From a virus: 64,000 nucleotides of DNA. The stretch's first letter is position 1, and every line of letters starts with the position of its first letter. This document shows, piece after piece, positions 35,524 to 42,974 of the stretch. The notes beneath the pieces were generated by a model, which was not told where the DNA came from, ran no database searches, and was given only the letters and a program-made list of their open reading frames with translations. Made by a program: the position numbers and the translations under genes. The stretch spans positions 62,001 to 126,000 of IMG/VR virus record IMGVR_UViG_3300020473_000021; one strand, given 5' to 3'.

Positions 35524-36965
35524 TGCTCACTAATCAAGCACTGAATGCGGTTATGTTACCCGCTGATAAACTCGAAGAATCTGGTCGGAGTCTATCTCCG
35601 ATCCCAGGTACTGAATTGGCGAAGCTGTTTGATGCTTCGATTACCGCATCGACTGCGGCGAGCATCAGTACGATGGATACTGAGATTGCCGTACAAGAAA
35701 TGATCGAAGGAAGTCAAGTAACTGATAATGGCGCAGTAACCCACGATGAGGTTATGGCGAACTCAGTTAACTTGGTTTCTAAAGTTGTATTGGCTAACCT
35801 CGACTTAGCTCGTAACCACGTTATCCCAACGACTAAGACACTCCGTGAAAAGTATCAAACTTACATGGAACGTGCTGAGTTGGATATCGCACAACCGGTT
35901 ATGGTTATTCCAAATGTCTACCATGACATCTGGTCAACAAGTGAATTGCATGGTTTGGTAACCCGTTTTGAAAACGTACCGGTTAACCAATACAGTATGC
36001 GTTTCTCACTACCGCGTGTAACTGGTGATGAACTTCGCGCCATGATGAAAACTGGCATTGGTCAGTTAGATGAAATGGTTGATGGTTGGATTGAAGACAT
36101 GCAAACTGATAAATTATTGCATGCTTACGATCGCATCTTCATCGAGGGTACACCAATCGGTAAAGTTCCTGGTGCTAACCACTTAACGGATACTGGACTT
36201 GATCGCAATGATCTATTGATCGCACACTTGATCAGTATTGGGTTTGAAGAAGAGATGCCGGATGGCGTTAACGCTGATCTATCGAGTCTGCGTGAAGCGT
36301 TGTCTAATGTACGTCGTCAAAGCGGTCGTGCCATCGTTGGTATCTTAAATCGTCGCGAGCGTGACATTCGTCAGAAGATTCTTTCTTTTGCGGTAACAAA
36401 CGTTCCTTGGGAATTCGCTACCAACAAGACTCGTGTAACCGTCCAACTGAACAATGATGTTTATATCAAGTTCCTTGAAGAAGGTGGTTCGGTAGAAACT
36501 ATTTATGGTGCGGCACTTAAAGGTGATCGTGTAGACTACAATGCGTTGCTTGAGAAGAAAGCGATGTATGAGCAGTTCTATGAGCGTCGCATTAGCTTAC
36601 ATCGCCAGGAGGTAGGTTCTAAAGTCTATATGGCTCAACAGGAAGCTGCTCGCCTTGCGATGCGTGACCTTGTTAATGAACTGGAAGAAGATCAACTACC
36701 TTATAGTCGTTCTGACTTACACGCTAAAGCACGTGAGCGTTTAGGTTGTTATGAACCTCGCTACTTTAAAGATGAAGTCTATGTACTTCGTAGTTTGGTA
36801 TGCGAAGTTCTATATTCTGACACCAACGTTAAGATGGTACTGGATGCTATGGATGCTGCTGAACAAAGCGATCCTGAGATCAGTCCACGTGAGTGTGCAT
36901 TACACGCAACAATCGATTTAATTGCTCGTTGGTTAGCAAGTCAAATCAACGTCAACTACAAATAA
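35523..36965 (+). CDS. Probable virion (head) protein, 480 aa
   Basis: Unrecognised by name. 480 aa, helical, with a conserved-looking core (VMVIPNVYHDIWSTSEL, RFSLPRVTGDELRAMMK). It lies between the polymerase genes and the prohead protease, the place phiKZ uses for gp177/gp176 virion proteins, as I recall. TAATG start overlap and GGGGGT ribosome site. Confidence 0.6.
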   Translation: MLTNQALNAVMLPADKLEESGRSLSPIPGTELAKLFDASITASTAASISTMDTEIAVQEMIEGSQVTDNGAVTHDEVMANSVNLVSKVVLANLDLARNHVIPTTKTLREKYQTYMERAELDIAQPVMVIPNVYHDIWSTSELHGLVTRFENVPVNQYSMRFSLPRVTGDELRAMMKTGIGQLDEMVDGWIEDMQTDKLLHAYDRIFIEGTPIGKVPGANHLTDTGLDRNDLLIAHLISIGFEEEMPDGVNADLSSLREALSNVRRQSGRAIVGILNRRERDIRQKILSFAVTNVPWEFATNKTRVTVQLNNDVYIKFLEEGGSVETIYGAALKGDRVDYNALLEKKAMYEQFYERRISLHRQEVGSKVYMAQQEAARLAMRDLVNELEEDQLPYSRSDLHAKARERLGCYEPRYFKDEVYVLRSLVCEVLYSDTNVKMVLDAMDAAEQSDPEISPRECALHATIDLIARWLASQINVNYK

Positions 36966-36975
36966 GGAGTAAGCG

Positions 36976-37692
36976 ATGAACTTAGATGCATACAAACGCG
37001 ATGCTTCCAAAGTTCAAGCCTATCTCAAAGAGTTGAAAGATGGTAGTGTGATTACGACGAAGGGATGTAAGATCTACATCCCGACTCGTTTTCGCGATAA
37101 GAGTCTTGCGACAATCGGTAAGGAGACCTATATTCTAGGTCTCTTTATGATCGCTGTTGAAGATAAGTATTATGCGGTTAATAATGTTAATGCAATGATC
37201 CGCATCGAACCGAGTTCCATCAATACGGTATCGATTGATAACAAAGACTATTTTGAATTTGTATTCGAACAAAACGATACGGTATTTCCATCGACCGATT
37301 TAGTTAAAGACGATACGCTTTTGTATTACATCTTTGATGAGGTCGTTAGTAAGGGTAACATTCCTGCTTACCTTAACTATTTGGACTTGGGACATCTATT
37401 TGACACCGCACAAGAGTTTGCTGGGGTTAAATTAGTTAGCACACCAACAGTCATGCATATGCTACTTTCTAAGTTAGCACGTGATCCAGGTGATCTAAAT
37501 ACTTATTTCCGACAGGTATCCAACGGCGATGATTTGGATAATGCAAAATTCTTACAACTTCGAAGCAGTACGCATGGCGCTACCAACACCACAGCCCGAA
37601 TGATGGGTAGTTACTTCTCAGATAACATCACCAGCGCTTTGGTCAACCCGGCTGGTCGAGAAGAAAACATTGAACGCATCTTAAGAAGTTAA
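36976..37692 (+). CDS. Probable virion (head) protein, 238 aa
   Basis: Unrecognised. AAGGAG precedes the ATG; 10 bp after the previous gene and 10 bp before the protease, so clearly one operon. A beta-rich first half (GCKIYIPTRFRDK, ETYILGLFMIAVEDKYYAV) is followed by helices. Possible head or internal protein by position. Confidence 0.6.
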   Translation: MNLDAYKRDASKVQAYLKELKDGSVITTKGCKIYIPTRFRDKSLATIGKETYILGLFMIAVEDKYYAVNNVNAMIRIEPSSINTVSIDNKDYFEFVFEQNDTVFPSTDLVKDDTLLYYIFDEVVSKGNIPAYLNYLDLGHLFDTAQEFAGVKLVSTPTVMHMLLSKLARDPGDLNTYFRQVSNGDDLDNAKFLQLRSSTHGATNTTARMMGSYFSDNITSALVNPAGREENIERILRS

Positions 37693-37702
37693 GGAATTTA
37701 CA

Positions 37703-38464
37703 ATGGCCGATAAAGTTACCTATGGTAATACTGTCTTAAAAGGCATTAATAAGGCAGGCAATTTAAAACCTGATGAGAACGGTTACTATACTGTTGTATT
37801 GGGCGCTATCGGTGTTATGAACTCTGGGGGTGAATGTTACCCAGATACTGAAAAGGCTCGTAACACGTTTAACCGTAGCAGCAGCTTACTACGTCGGATT
37901 AACCAAGGATTACTTCGTGGTGAATATGCTCACCCAGATCCTGCTGGTTATCCCAACATGATCGCCTTTGAACGTCGTGTTCGTCAAATCAAAGAAGACC
38001 GCATCTGCATGCACATTGCCGATGTTTGGTTGGAAGAGATTGAACATGAGGGTAAGAAACTTACTGGTATCCTAGGACGCATTCGTCCGACCGGTCCTTA
38101 TGGTAAGGTTCTTAAAGAAATGTTAGACAACCCTGAAGAGAACGTTACTTTCTCTGGGCGTTACTACAGTGATGTCTACATGAAGAACGGTGTGCGCCAT
38201 CGTGAGATTCATACGGTAGGTACTTGGGACTTTGTTTCTGAACCTGGCGTAGCAGCATCACAGAAGTATTGTTCACCGACACTTGAGTCAGCTGACGATA
38301 CAGTCTTCTACCGCACTCAGTTAGAAGGTGCTGTTGTTGCTGAAGAAAACGATAAAGAGATGGCCATGAGTATGGAGTCATCTGGCATCACAGCTCAAAC
38401 ACTAGTTGAAGAACTTGGTTTTAGTCGTAAGACTAAAGGTAGTCGCGCTTCTTTAGACTGGTAA
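37703..38464 (+). CDS. Prohead protease (T4 gp21-like, S80-type)
   Basis: 253 aa. Residues 69-80 (GLLRGEYAHPDP) match the 'GllGEldHP' His motif with H77, and 150-153 (FSGR) the 'SsR' motif with S151. Between them lie VWLEEIEHEGKKLTGILGRI and GPYGKVLKEML, which correspond to the family's 'G.l.I..TP.Gk.lk.ll'. These enzymes cleave scaffold and head proteins during capsid maturation. It closes the head operon and is followed by a hairpin. phiKZ gp175 occupies the same place. Confidence 0.78.
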   Translation: MADKVTYGNTVLKGINKAGNLKPDENGYYTVVLGAIGVMNSGGECYPDTEKARNTFNRSSSLLRRINQGLLRGEYAHPDPAGYPNMIAFERRVRQIKEDRICMHIADVWLEEIEHEGKKLTGILGRIRPTGPYGKVLKEMLDNPEENVTFSGRYYSDVYMKNGVRHREIHTVGTWDFVSEPGVAASQKYCSPTLESADDTVFYRTQLEGAVVAEENDKEMAMSMESSGITAQTLVEELGFSRKTKGSRASLDW

Positions 38465-38465
38465 T

Positions 38466-38492
38466 ATGTGGGGAGGGTAATCCTCCCCATAT
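38466..38492 (+). terminator. Hairpin after the prohead protease
   Basis: TGGGGAGG (38469-38476) and CCTCCCCA (38482-38489), loop GTAAT, extended by wobble pairs to 38466-38492. No U-run follows, so it may be a weak terminator or processing hairpin. Confidence 0.5.
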
Positions 38493-38503
38493 GCCGATTG
38501 CTC

Positions 38504-38536
38504 AAATTTATAGACATATATCATTGATGTGACTTG
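38504..38536 (+). promoter_or_regulatory. Promoter-like element upstream of 38595
   Basis: AAATTTATAGACATATATCA starts at 38504 and GATGTGA lies at 38526-38532. It matches 3417-3450 at about 26 of 33 positions. The ATATATCAT (38515-38523), five bases, TGA core also occurs at 16855 and 40311. Confidence 0.5.
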
Positions 38537-38594
38537 TAGTTAATCTAGATGTATGCAACACATGTATTGATGTAATTTAATTTAAGGATATCTC

Positions 38595-38939
38595 ATGTCT
38601 AATCGAAATAGCATTTTGGAGATTAGTGATAAGCTTGCGTTAAAGGCAGCTATCAATACTTTGATCCATGATTTGGGTTTAGTAAAAGAGAAATGTACCG
38701 ATCTGATGAATGATGAAAATTGTTCTGAAGAGGATAAGGTTGCATGTGAAACAATACTGAAAGATTACGACGGTCACCTTGAAGACCTTCAAGATCAAAT
38801 GGACTCTGTTTATCTAACGCGTGGTGAGGAACAATTTAAAGTTGCTTTGAATCGTTTCGCTGATACTGCGCAGGCAATAACGGACCTGATTAGTGATAAT
38901 CTGGGAGCTAGCAATGATGAGGAAAACTCAGAACGCTGA
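38595..38939 (+). CDS. Hypothetical acidic helical protein, 114 aa
   Basis: Unrecognised. All-helical and acidic (LMNDENCSEEDKVACETILKD). TAAGGA precedes the ATG. It leads a small unit of accessory genes behind the conserved promoter-like element and overlaps the next gene by 26 bp. Confidence 0.62.
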   Translation: MSNRNSILEISDKLALKAAINTLIHDLGLVKEKCTDLMNDENCSEEDKVACETILKDYDGHLEDLQDQMDSVYLTRGEEQFKVALNRFADTAQAITDLISDNLGASNDEENSER

Positions 38940-39129
38940 CTTCCTTAAACAATTACATGATGTACTTGATTTAGACGAGGATGCGAAAGTATCCTCTATT
39001 CAAGAGATATTGGATAAGGACGTCGGTCCAATCGGTGGTACTCGAAGAAAGAATGAACGTCGCTTTTTATGTGGCGAGATTACTTTCGATGAATACCTTG
39101 AATTATTAGAAAATCCATTAGGAGGTTAA
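38914..39129 (+). CDS. Hypothetical protein, 71 aa
   Basis: The start is at 38914 (MMRKTQNADF), with GGAG 6 bp before; a longer frame from 38893 lacks a ribosome site. Unrecognised small helical protein, coupled to the upstream gene by overlap. Ends in LENPLGG, the last bases of which build the GGAGG of the mini-ORF that follows. Confidence 0.58.
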   Translation: MMRKTQNADFLKQLHDVLDLDEDAKVSSIQEILDKDVGPIGGTRRKNERRFLCGEITFDEYLELLENPLGG

Positions 39130-39131
39130 TT

Positions 39132-39152
39132 ATGACGTTTATTTTAAATTAA
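39132..39152 (+). other. Mini-ORF with strong ribosome site (MTFILN)
   Basis: TTAGGAGGTTAATTATG gives an ideal Shine-Dalgarno for a six-codon frame ending TAA, two bases after the previous stop. See also 10681 and 40220. Confidence 0.3.
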
Positions 39153-39169
39153 TAAAAATAGGAGAAACT

Positions 39170-39550
39170 ATGAAAAAATACGAAAACACTACAATAAAAA
39201 CTATTGCAACAACACTATTCGGCATCTTGATGTATGATGCGTTAAAGTCTGTGGGAATAATCCCAATGCTTATAACCGTACTCGTATGTTTGGGTGTCTT
39301 GATTTTATTCACAATAACAACGTGGATAGATTCACCTCGTGAAAAGCGAAGTGATAACCTGATAGCTATTAATCAATTGATGATATTACCGATACTAGAT
39401 TTCATGTGTAATACAGTCATTGGACTATCTATAGCCATATTGACTGACGATGGAATCGTTCTTGATACCTATCACGTTGTCACTCTCCCGTTGTTGACCG
39501 CGACGTTAGCTCTATTTACGATCTATGCGTCACGTAAGCTGCAAGAGTAA
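39170..39550 (+). CDS. Small multi-spanning membrane protein, 126 aa
   Basis: Three clear membrane segments (about 30-52, 67-92, 103-121) and a possible first one (12-28). The N-terminus is basic (MKKYENTTIK). GGAG precedes the ATG. Size and topology would allow a holin or an inner-membrane exclusion protein, but no motif decides and it is far from the spanins. Followed by a strong terminator. Confidence 0.6.
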   Translation: MKKYENTTIKTIATTLFGILMYDALKSVGIIPMLITVLVCLGVLILFTITTWIDSPREKRSDNLIAINQLMILPILDFMCNTVIGLSIAILTDDGIVLDTYHVVTLPLLTATLALFTIYASRKLQE

Positions 39551-39558
39551 TGCGTATC

Positions 39559-39588
39559 GAGGAACCTTCGGGTTCCTCTTTTTTTTTT
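39559..39588 (+). terminator. Rho-independent terminator with UUCG loop
   Basis: GAGGAACC (39559-39566), TTCG, GGTTCCTC (39571-39578), then ten T. Ends the 38595-39550 unit. Confidence 0.92.
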
Positions 39589-39589
39589 G

Positions 39590-39614
39590 ACATGACTGCA
39601 TTATCTAGTGACTA
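39590..39614 (+). promoter_or_regulatory. Repeated upstream element (GACTGCAT type)
   Basis: ACATGACTGCAT, then TATCTAGTGACTA (39602-39614). A close relative is at 40386-40413 (ACACGACTGCATCG, TTATATAGCGACGA). Each precedes a separate gene, 23-48 bp before the start, so it looks like a shared promoter or operator. A host-like TTGACA at 39587 overlaps but has no well-spaced -10. Confidence 0.4.
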
Positions 39615-39636
39615 ATAATAACTCTAGGGAAATGTC

Positions 39637-40209
39637 ATGGAACCGAAATATCGCCATTTAGATATTGATCGAGAAAAACCCGTTGTATTTTTAGATTTAT
39701 GTGGGGTCGTTAACCATGTGCTAGCCTTTAGACCATGGTGGATGACTGTGGCTAATATGTCGGTAAGTAAACACGATTGGGCTGATACACACATGATCAA
39801 GTTACTCGGGGAGATATTCAGACAAACCAACACACAGATAGTCATCGTATCCTCTTGGGCACCAAGCTTTAAAGGTCCGGAACATGAGACCATCCGGCGG
39901 ATCGCTAAAGATCTTGAATTGGATAATGTATTGGGTAGCGCACACACAGGTGGTGGCGACTTTAGAGCGCAGTGCATATTGGAGTGTGTTGCTGAGAAAA
40001 AGCTAGAGAAGTACCTTATCATTGATGACGCGATGCCGATGTACGAGAAATCGACAGATCTGCATGACAATCTAATTTCTCCAGATGGTCGTTGGGGCAT
40101 CACATACCGTGAACTCGATGAGATCTACATCACGTTAAAGCGTATGTTGGGTGAAGAACTCAACCAAGATGAGGAGTTTACTGCTAACGTAATCGATAAT
40201 GGTAGGTAG
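39637..40209 (+). CDS. HAD-superfamily hydrolase-like protein with altered nucleophile motif
   Basis: 190 aa. VVFLDLCGVVNH (17-27) is HAD motif I with the nucleophile D20 but Cys22 in place of the second Asp. IVIVSSWAPSF (68-78) is motif II of the type found in HAD domains of RNA-repair-type proteins. KYLIIDDAM (125-133) supplies the D130-D131 pair of motif IV. HAD enzymes remove phosphate from nucleotides, sugars or nucleic-acid ends; loss of the second Asp, the usual general acid, may change or weaken activity. AGGG precedes the ATG. Stand-alone unit after a terminator. Confidence 0.72.
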   Translation: MEPKYRHLDIDREKPVVFLDLCGVVNHVLAFRPWWMTVANMSVSKHDWADTHMIKLLGEIFRQTNTQIVIVSSWAPSFKGPEHETIRRIAKDLELDNVLGSAHTGGGDFRAQCILECVAEKKLEKYLIIDDAMPMYEKSTDLHDNLISPDGRWGITYRELDEIYITLKRMLGEELNQDEEFTANVIDNGR

Positions 40210-40219
40210 GAGCTCCTGT

Positions 40220-40240
40220 ATGCGCCTGTACGAGGTTTAA
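40220..40240 (+). other. Mini-ORF with ribosome site (MRLYEV)
   Basis: AGGAG (40208-40212) overlaps the previous stop and serves a six-codon frame ending TAA, at spacing 7. Third instance of this pattern in the window. Confidence 0.3.
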
Positions 40241-40461
40241 ACTCTTAACTCGACAACTTATGCATCTTTTGATTATATCTCCTTAGAATGTAAATAAAAC
40301 AATGTGAGATATATATCATCAATTTGATTCTGCGTTAAAGAATCTCCTTATAAATACCAATTATAAAACATACGTGTAAAGTTTTACACGACTGCATCGT
40401 TATATAGCGACGATAGTGTCGCATCGTTAAATCAACAAACCATAATTAAGGAAAAAGACAC
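40241..40461 (+). promoter_or_regulatory. Long AT-rich leader of the 151-aa gene
   Basis: Longest non-coding stretch. It holds a promoter-like element (GAGATATATATCATC from 40306, TGA at 40325-40327), the palindrome CGTGTAAA/TTTACACG (40373-40380 and 40383-40390, spacer GT), the GACTGCAT element (40386-40413), a hairpin GCGAC/GTCGC (40407-40421), and a direct repeat GCATCGTTA (40394 and 40421). No tRNA or gene is visible apart from the mini-ORF before it. Confidence 0.5.
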
Positions 40462-40917
40462 ATGTCTGATATCAGTCCAAATGTAAACAAGCTTGCCGAA
40501 CAATTCCAGGGTCAAATGGAACAAGGCGAGGGTGGTGTACTTAACCTTCCGGCTAAAGCCTATGAGCAGAGTCTTCCTGAAGATCTGTCTATGGATACCG
40601 TAAAGCGTGTCAAATCACATGACGAAGATGTGGTCGCAGCACTGACTCTGGCAACCGGTCGTCAGGGTGAGCAGATGATGAAGAATGACAAAGGCCTTCA
40701 GTCTGTATCGTCTTCTATGAAGTTTGGTAAGTTCGGTGATGTTAACGTACAGTATGACCGCGCTAAGGTTGGTCCTAAGTCAATCACTGACCGCACTGAA
40801 GTTACTCGCTATGGTCAGACGCAAGCCCGCGTTCGCACGTTCGCTGGTAAACCTCGCGGTGATCTGAAGAAGGTCCGTGAGACTCTGGCGTCTAATGCTG
40901 AGAAACTATTCGGTTAA
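40462..40917 (+). CDS. Conserved-type phage protein, probably abundant, 151 aa
   Basis: MSDISPNVNKLAEQF...LSMDTVKRVKSHDEDVVAALTLATGRQGEQMM...TRYGQTQARVRTFAGKPRGDLKKVRETL. I recall similar proteins in T4-like and other large phages, without a function. Codon use differs from its neighbours: leucine is CTG or CTT (one CTA) with no TTA or TTG, glycine and arginine are mainly GGT/CGT/CGC, as in highly expressed genes. AAGGAAA precedes the ATG. The elaborate leader and a strong terminator support regulated, high expression. Confidence 0.72.
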   Translation: MSDISPNVNKLAEQFQGQMEQGEGGVLNLPAKAYEQSLPEDLSMDTVKRVKSHDEDVVAALTLATGRQGEQMMKNDKGLQSVSSSMKFGKFGDVNVQYDRAKVGPKSITDRTEVTRYGQTQARVRTFAGKPRGDLKKVRETLASNAEKLFG

Positions 40918-40933
40918 GTTTCCTGCGTAGGTG

Positions 40934-40976
40934 GACCTACCTCTTCGGAGGTGGGTCTGCCAACTTTTATTTTTTG
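40934..40976 (+). terminator. Rho-independent terminator with UUCG loop
   Basis: GACCTACCTC (40934-40943), TTCG, GAGGTGGGTC (40948-40957) with one G-U pair, then CTTTTATTTTTT. Confidence 0.85.
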
Positions 40977-40988
40977 AGGTGACTCATC

Positions 40989-41573
40989 ATGAATGTTAAA
41001 ATACACTTTTTGTTAAATCCACAAGTCATCACCATGATGTCTAATACCTATTCTTGGGCGCTCAAGTCTAAAGAGGAATTTGATGAGTTGCCCGATAAAG
41101 AAAAATCAGAAATACGAGATGTACGTGGTAAATTCAATTACATCGATCAAGCTGTTGAACTTATCAACTTAGAATTAGAAGATCAATATCGATATGTCGG
41201 TCTTAAACGTATCGATGAGACTGACTTAAAACGGGCCTATCGAATTCAACTGGGTCAAGAACCCGATGACCGCTTAGGTACTATCTACAACTGGGTTATG
41301 GCTAAATTCCCATTATTGCTTCCATATGAGGGCAACAAGTGCGTTAAACATCTATGTGACTGCAACACTAAGCATGAAGTACAACTCAAGCTCTATGACG
41401 ATTTCATAGAGGATATGGAAGATCGTGGTAAGTTAACCTCCATCACTCGTATTCCCGGTGGATATTTAGACGCACACACCATCGAGCAGTTATTCTTAGA
41501 TGTATTGGAAGTTATTGAAGATTATAATCCTGAGATGGCTAAGATCTATGACTTTAACATGGTGAAGGAATGA
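40989..41573 (+). CDS. Hypothetical protein, 194 aa
   Basis: Unrecognised helical protein. GAGGTG precedes the ATG. A CVKHLCDC run near 120 has closely spaced Cys/His residues and might bind metal, but the spacing is not a known finger. It overlaps the DUF488-like gene by 4 bp, so the two are coupled. Confidence 0.6.
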   Translation: MNVKIHFLLNPQVITMMSNTYSWALKSKEEFDELPDKEKSEIRDVRGKFNYIDQAVELINLELEDQYRYVGLKRIDETDLKRAYRIQLGQEPDDRLGTIYNWVMAKFPLLLPYEGNKCVKHLCDCNTKHEVQLKLYDDFIEDMEDRGKLTSITRIPGGYLDAHTIEQLFLDVLEVIEDYNPEMAKIYDFNMVKE

Positions 41574-41950
41574 TTGAGTTATATACTGTTCAGATTAGTA
41601 ATGTAAACAATATTGACGATGAGACGATTGAGGTATTGGATACAACAGTAAAGTCTGGCTACGGTATGTTAGCGCCCACTTGGAATATGGTCTGGGATTT
41701 TAAGTCAGGAGAATTAAGCTGGCGGGACTATACAAGGCGTTACTTAGAGATGATGCGCGAGTCATTAAGTGCGAATCGTCCGTTGTGGTCTAAGTTGTTT
41801 TCGAATAACACCAGTGGCAATAGGAAAATAGCACTTGCTTGTTATTGTAAACCTAACGCTTGTTGTCATCGTTATCTGTTAAGGGACTTTATCATTGACT
41901 GGAAAAGTTCGGAAGGTGAGGAGATTCTAGATATGGGTGAATTGCTATAA
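41570..41950 (+). CDS. DUF488/DUF4326-like protein, 126 aa
   Basis: Starts in an ATGA overlap. The C-terminal motif LACYCKPNACCHRYLLRDFI (about 88-107) matches the 'laCwCkP.aCHg..l' signature of this small family. The N-terminal half has SGYGMLAPTWNMVWDFKSGELS. The family's reaction is not established; the Cys/His motif suggests a redox, metal or nucleotide site. Confidence 0.65.
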   Translation: MIELYTVQISNVNNIDDETIEVLDTTVKSGYGMLAPTWNMVWDFKSGELSWRDYTRRYLEMMRESLSANRPLWSKLFSNNTSGNRKIALACYCKPNACCHRYLLRDFIIDWKSSEGEEILDMGELL

Positions 41951-41964
41951 TCAAAAAAAAAAGA

Positions 41965-42072
41965 GGGAGGTGTTACCCTCCCCCAAATCAGTCAGACACT
42001 CGCCAGGGATCGAGTGCCTATACCATTAAGGCGGATAAAGAGGGAGGCCGAAGCCTCCCCTTTATTTTTTGT
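41965..42072. terminator. Paired terminators between convergent genes
   Basis: Hairpin 1 (GGGAGGT 41965-41971 with ACCCTCCC 41975-41982, one bulge) is followed on the minus strand by CTC and ten T. Hairpin 2 (GGGAGGC 42042-42048, CGAA, GCCTCCC 42053-42059) is followed on the plus strand by CTTTATTTTTT. Each serves one strand, so the 59 bp between them is in both 3' ends. It contains a further hairpin CACTCG/CGAGTG (41998-42017). Confidence 0.75.
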
Positions 42073-42073
42073 C

Positions 42074-42949
42074 TTACTGACCTGTTCCAACGCCAGACTC
42101 GCTCGCACGCTGGATACTTTCACGGTAACCATTGTTTTGAGCGCGGATGTCTGCTTGAATCTGATCAACGAATGCTGGGCGCTGATGCGGTCCGGCATTG
42201 ATATAGTTGATTTCATCAAGACGTGCTTGGGCAAAGTCCATAACACCACGCGATTGAACTGGGATACCAGTAAACTCGATTGACAACTCCGGTACTTCTT
42301 GACCAGTAGTTAAGTCACGAGTAGACTCGATGATACCAGAACTCAGAGGGAACATGTTAGTTACCATCCAAGCGTGGACAACTTTACGACGCAACGGATC
42401 TGGTTCGATGTACAACGTAGTGAAGCTGTACATGTCTGCCAACTGATCGTCGATAGCATCAGGGTTGATCGTCATGATACCCGGTTGCTTAGTCGTTGGA
42501 TCAGCAATCAAGTTGCGGATGAAGTAAGACCAGAAGGTACTGATCGCTGCACCGTAACGCTCGTCGTAAGCGTGAGTCGGTGTGATCTGTTCTTCCGTCA
42601 CATTGTTAGGGTCACGTTGCATGTGGCCTGCACCACCAATTTGACGTTCACCTGCTTCAACCGTCAAACCACGAGAGATGCCCGTGATGTTCTTCGATTG
42701 AGTTTCAATAAGAGACTTCAGAGTAGCTACCAATTGATCAGAATCCGGTAACCCAGAGAAACCACGAGGAGCCTCAACAAGTAATGGGATAAGATTCTGT
42801 GGTACGTAACCTGTGTTAGAAACGTACGTATCAATATCAGGCTGGTAGCCATACTGACCGTCTACGGCAAGGTTGACTTGGGGAGCGAGATTCTCGCGTC
42901 CCCGTGTATGACCTACGCCGCGTTTGAAAATGTCTTTAGTTCTGCTCAT
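42074..42949 (-). CDS. Tail tube protein
   Basis: 291 aa, 25 bp downstream of the sheath gene on the same strand, the usual place of the tube. C-terminal half TLYIEPDPLRRKVVHAWMVT and PELSIEFTGIPVQSRGVMDF reads as the beta barrel strands of a tube subunit. The tube is the inner channel of the contractile tail. phiKZ has sheath gp29 followed by tube gp30, as I recall. Confidence 0.7.
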   Translation of the reverse strand: MSRTKDIFKRGVGHTRGRENLAPQVNLAVDGQYGYQPDIDTYVSNTGYVPQNLIPLLVEAPRGFSGLPDSDQLVATLKSLIETQSKNITGISRGLTVEAGERQIGGAGHMQRDPNNVTEEQITPTHAYDERYGAAISTFWSYFIRNLIADPTTKQPGIMTINPDAIDDQLADMYSFTTLYIEPDPLRRKVVHAWMVTNMFPLSSGIIESTRDLTTGQEVPELSIEFTGIPVQSRGVMDFAQARLDEINYINAGPHQRPAFVDQIQADIRAQNNGYRESIQRASESGVGTGQ

Positions 42950-42974
42950 ATTTCAACGCTCCGTAATCGGTGTA

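Noticed and set aside
39170-39550. Holin assignment for the small membrane protein
   Set aside because: Topology allows it, but there is no motif and it is far from the spanins, so only 'membrane protein' is supported.
39587-39619. Host sigma70 promoter based on TTGACA
   Set aside because: The candidate -10 (TAATAAT) is about 20-21 bases away, too far for a good sigma70 promoter, and the shared GACTGCAT element explains the conservation better.
41985-42041. Possible tRNA
   Set aside because: Only about 59 bases lie between the two terminators, and no acceptor stem or full cloverleaf can be drawn.
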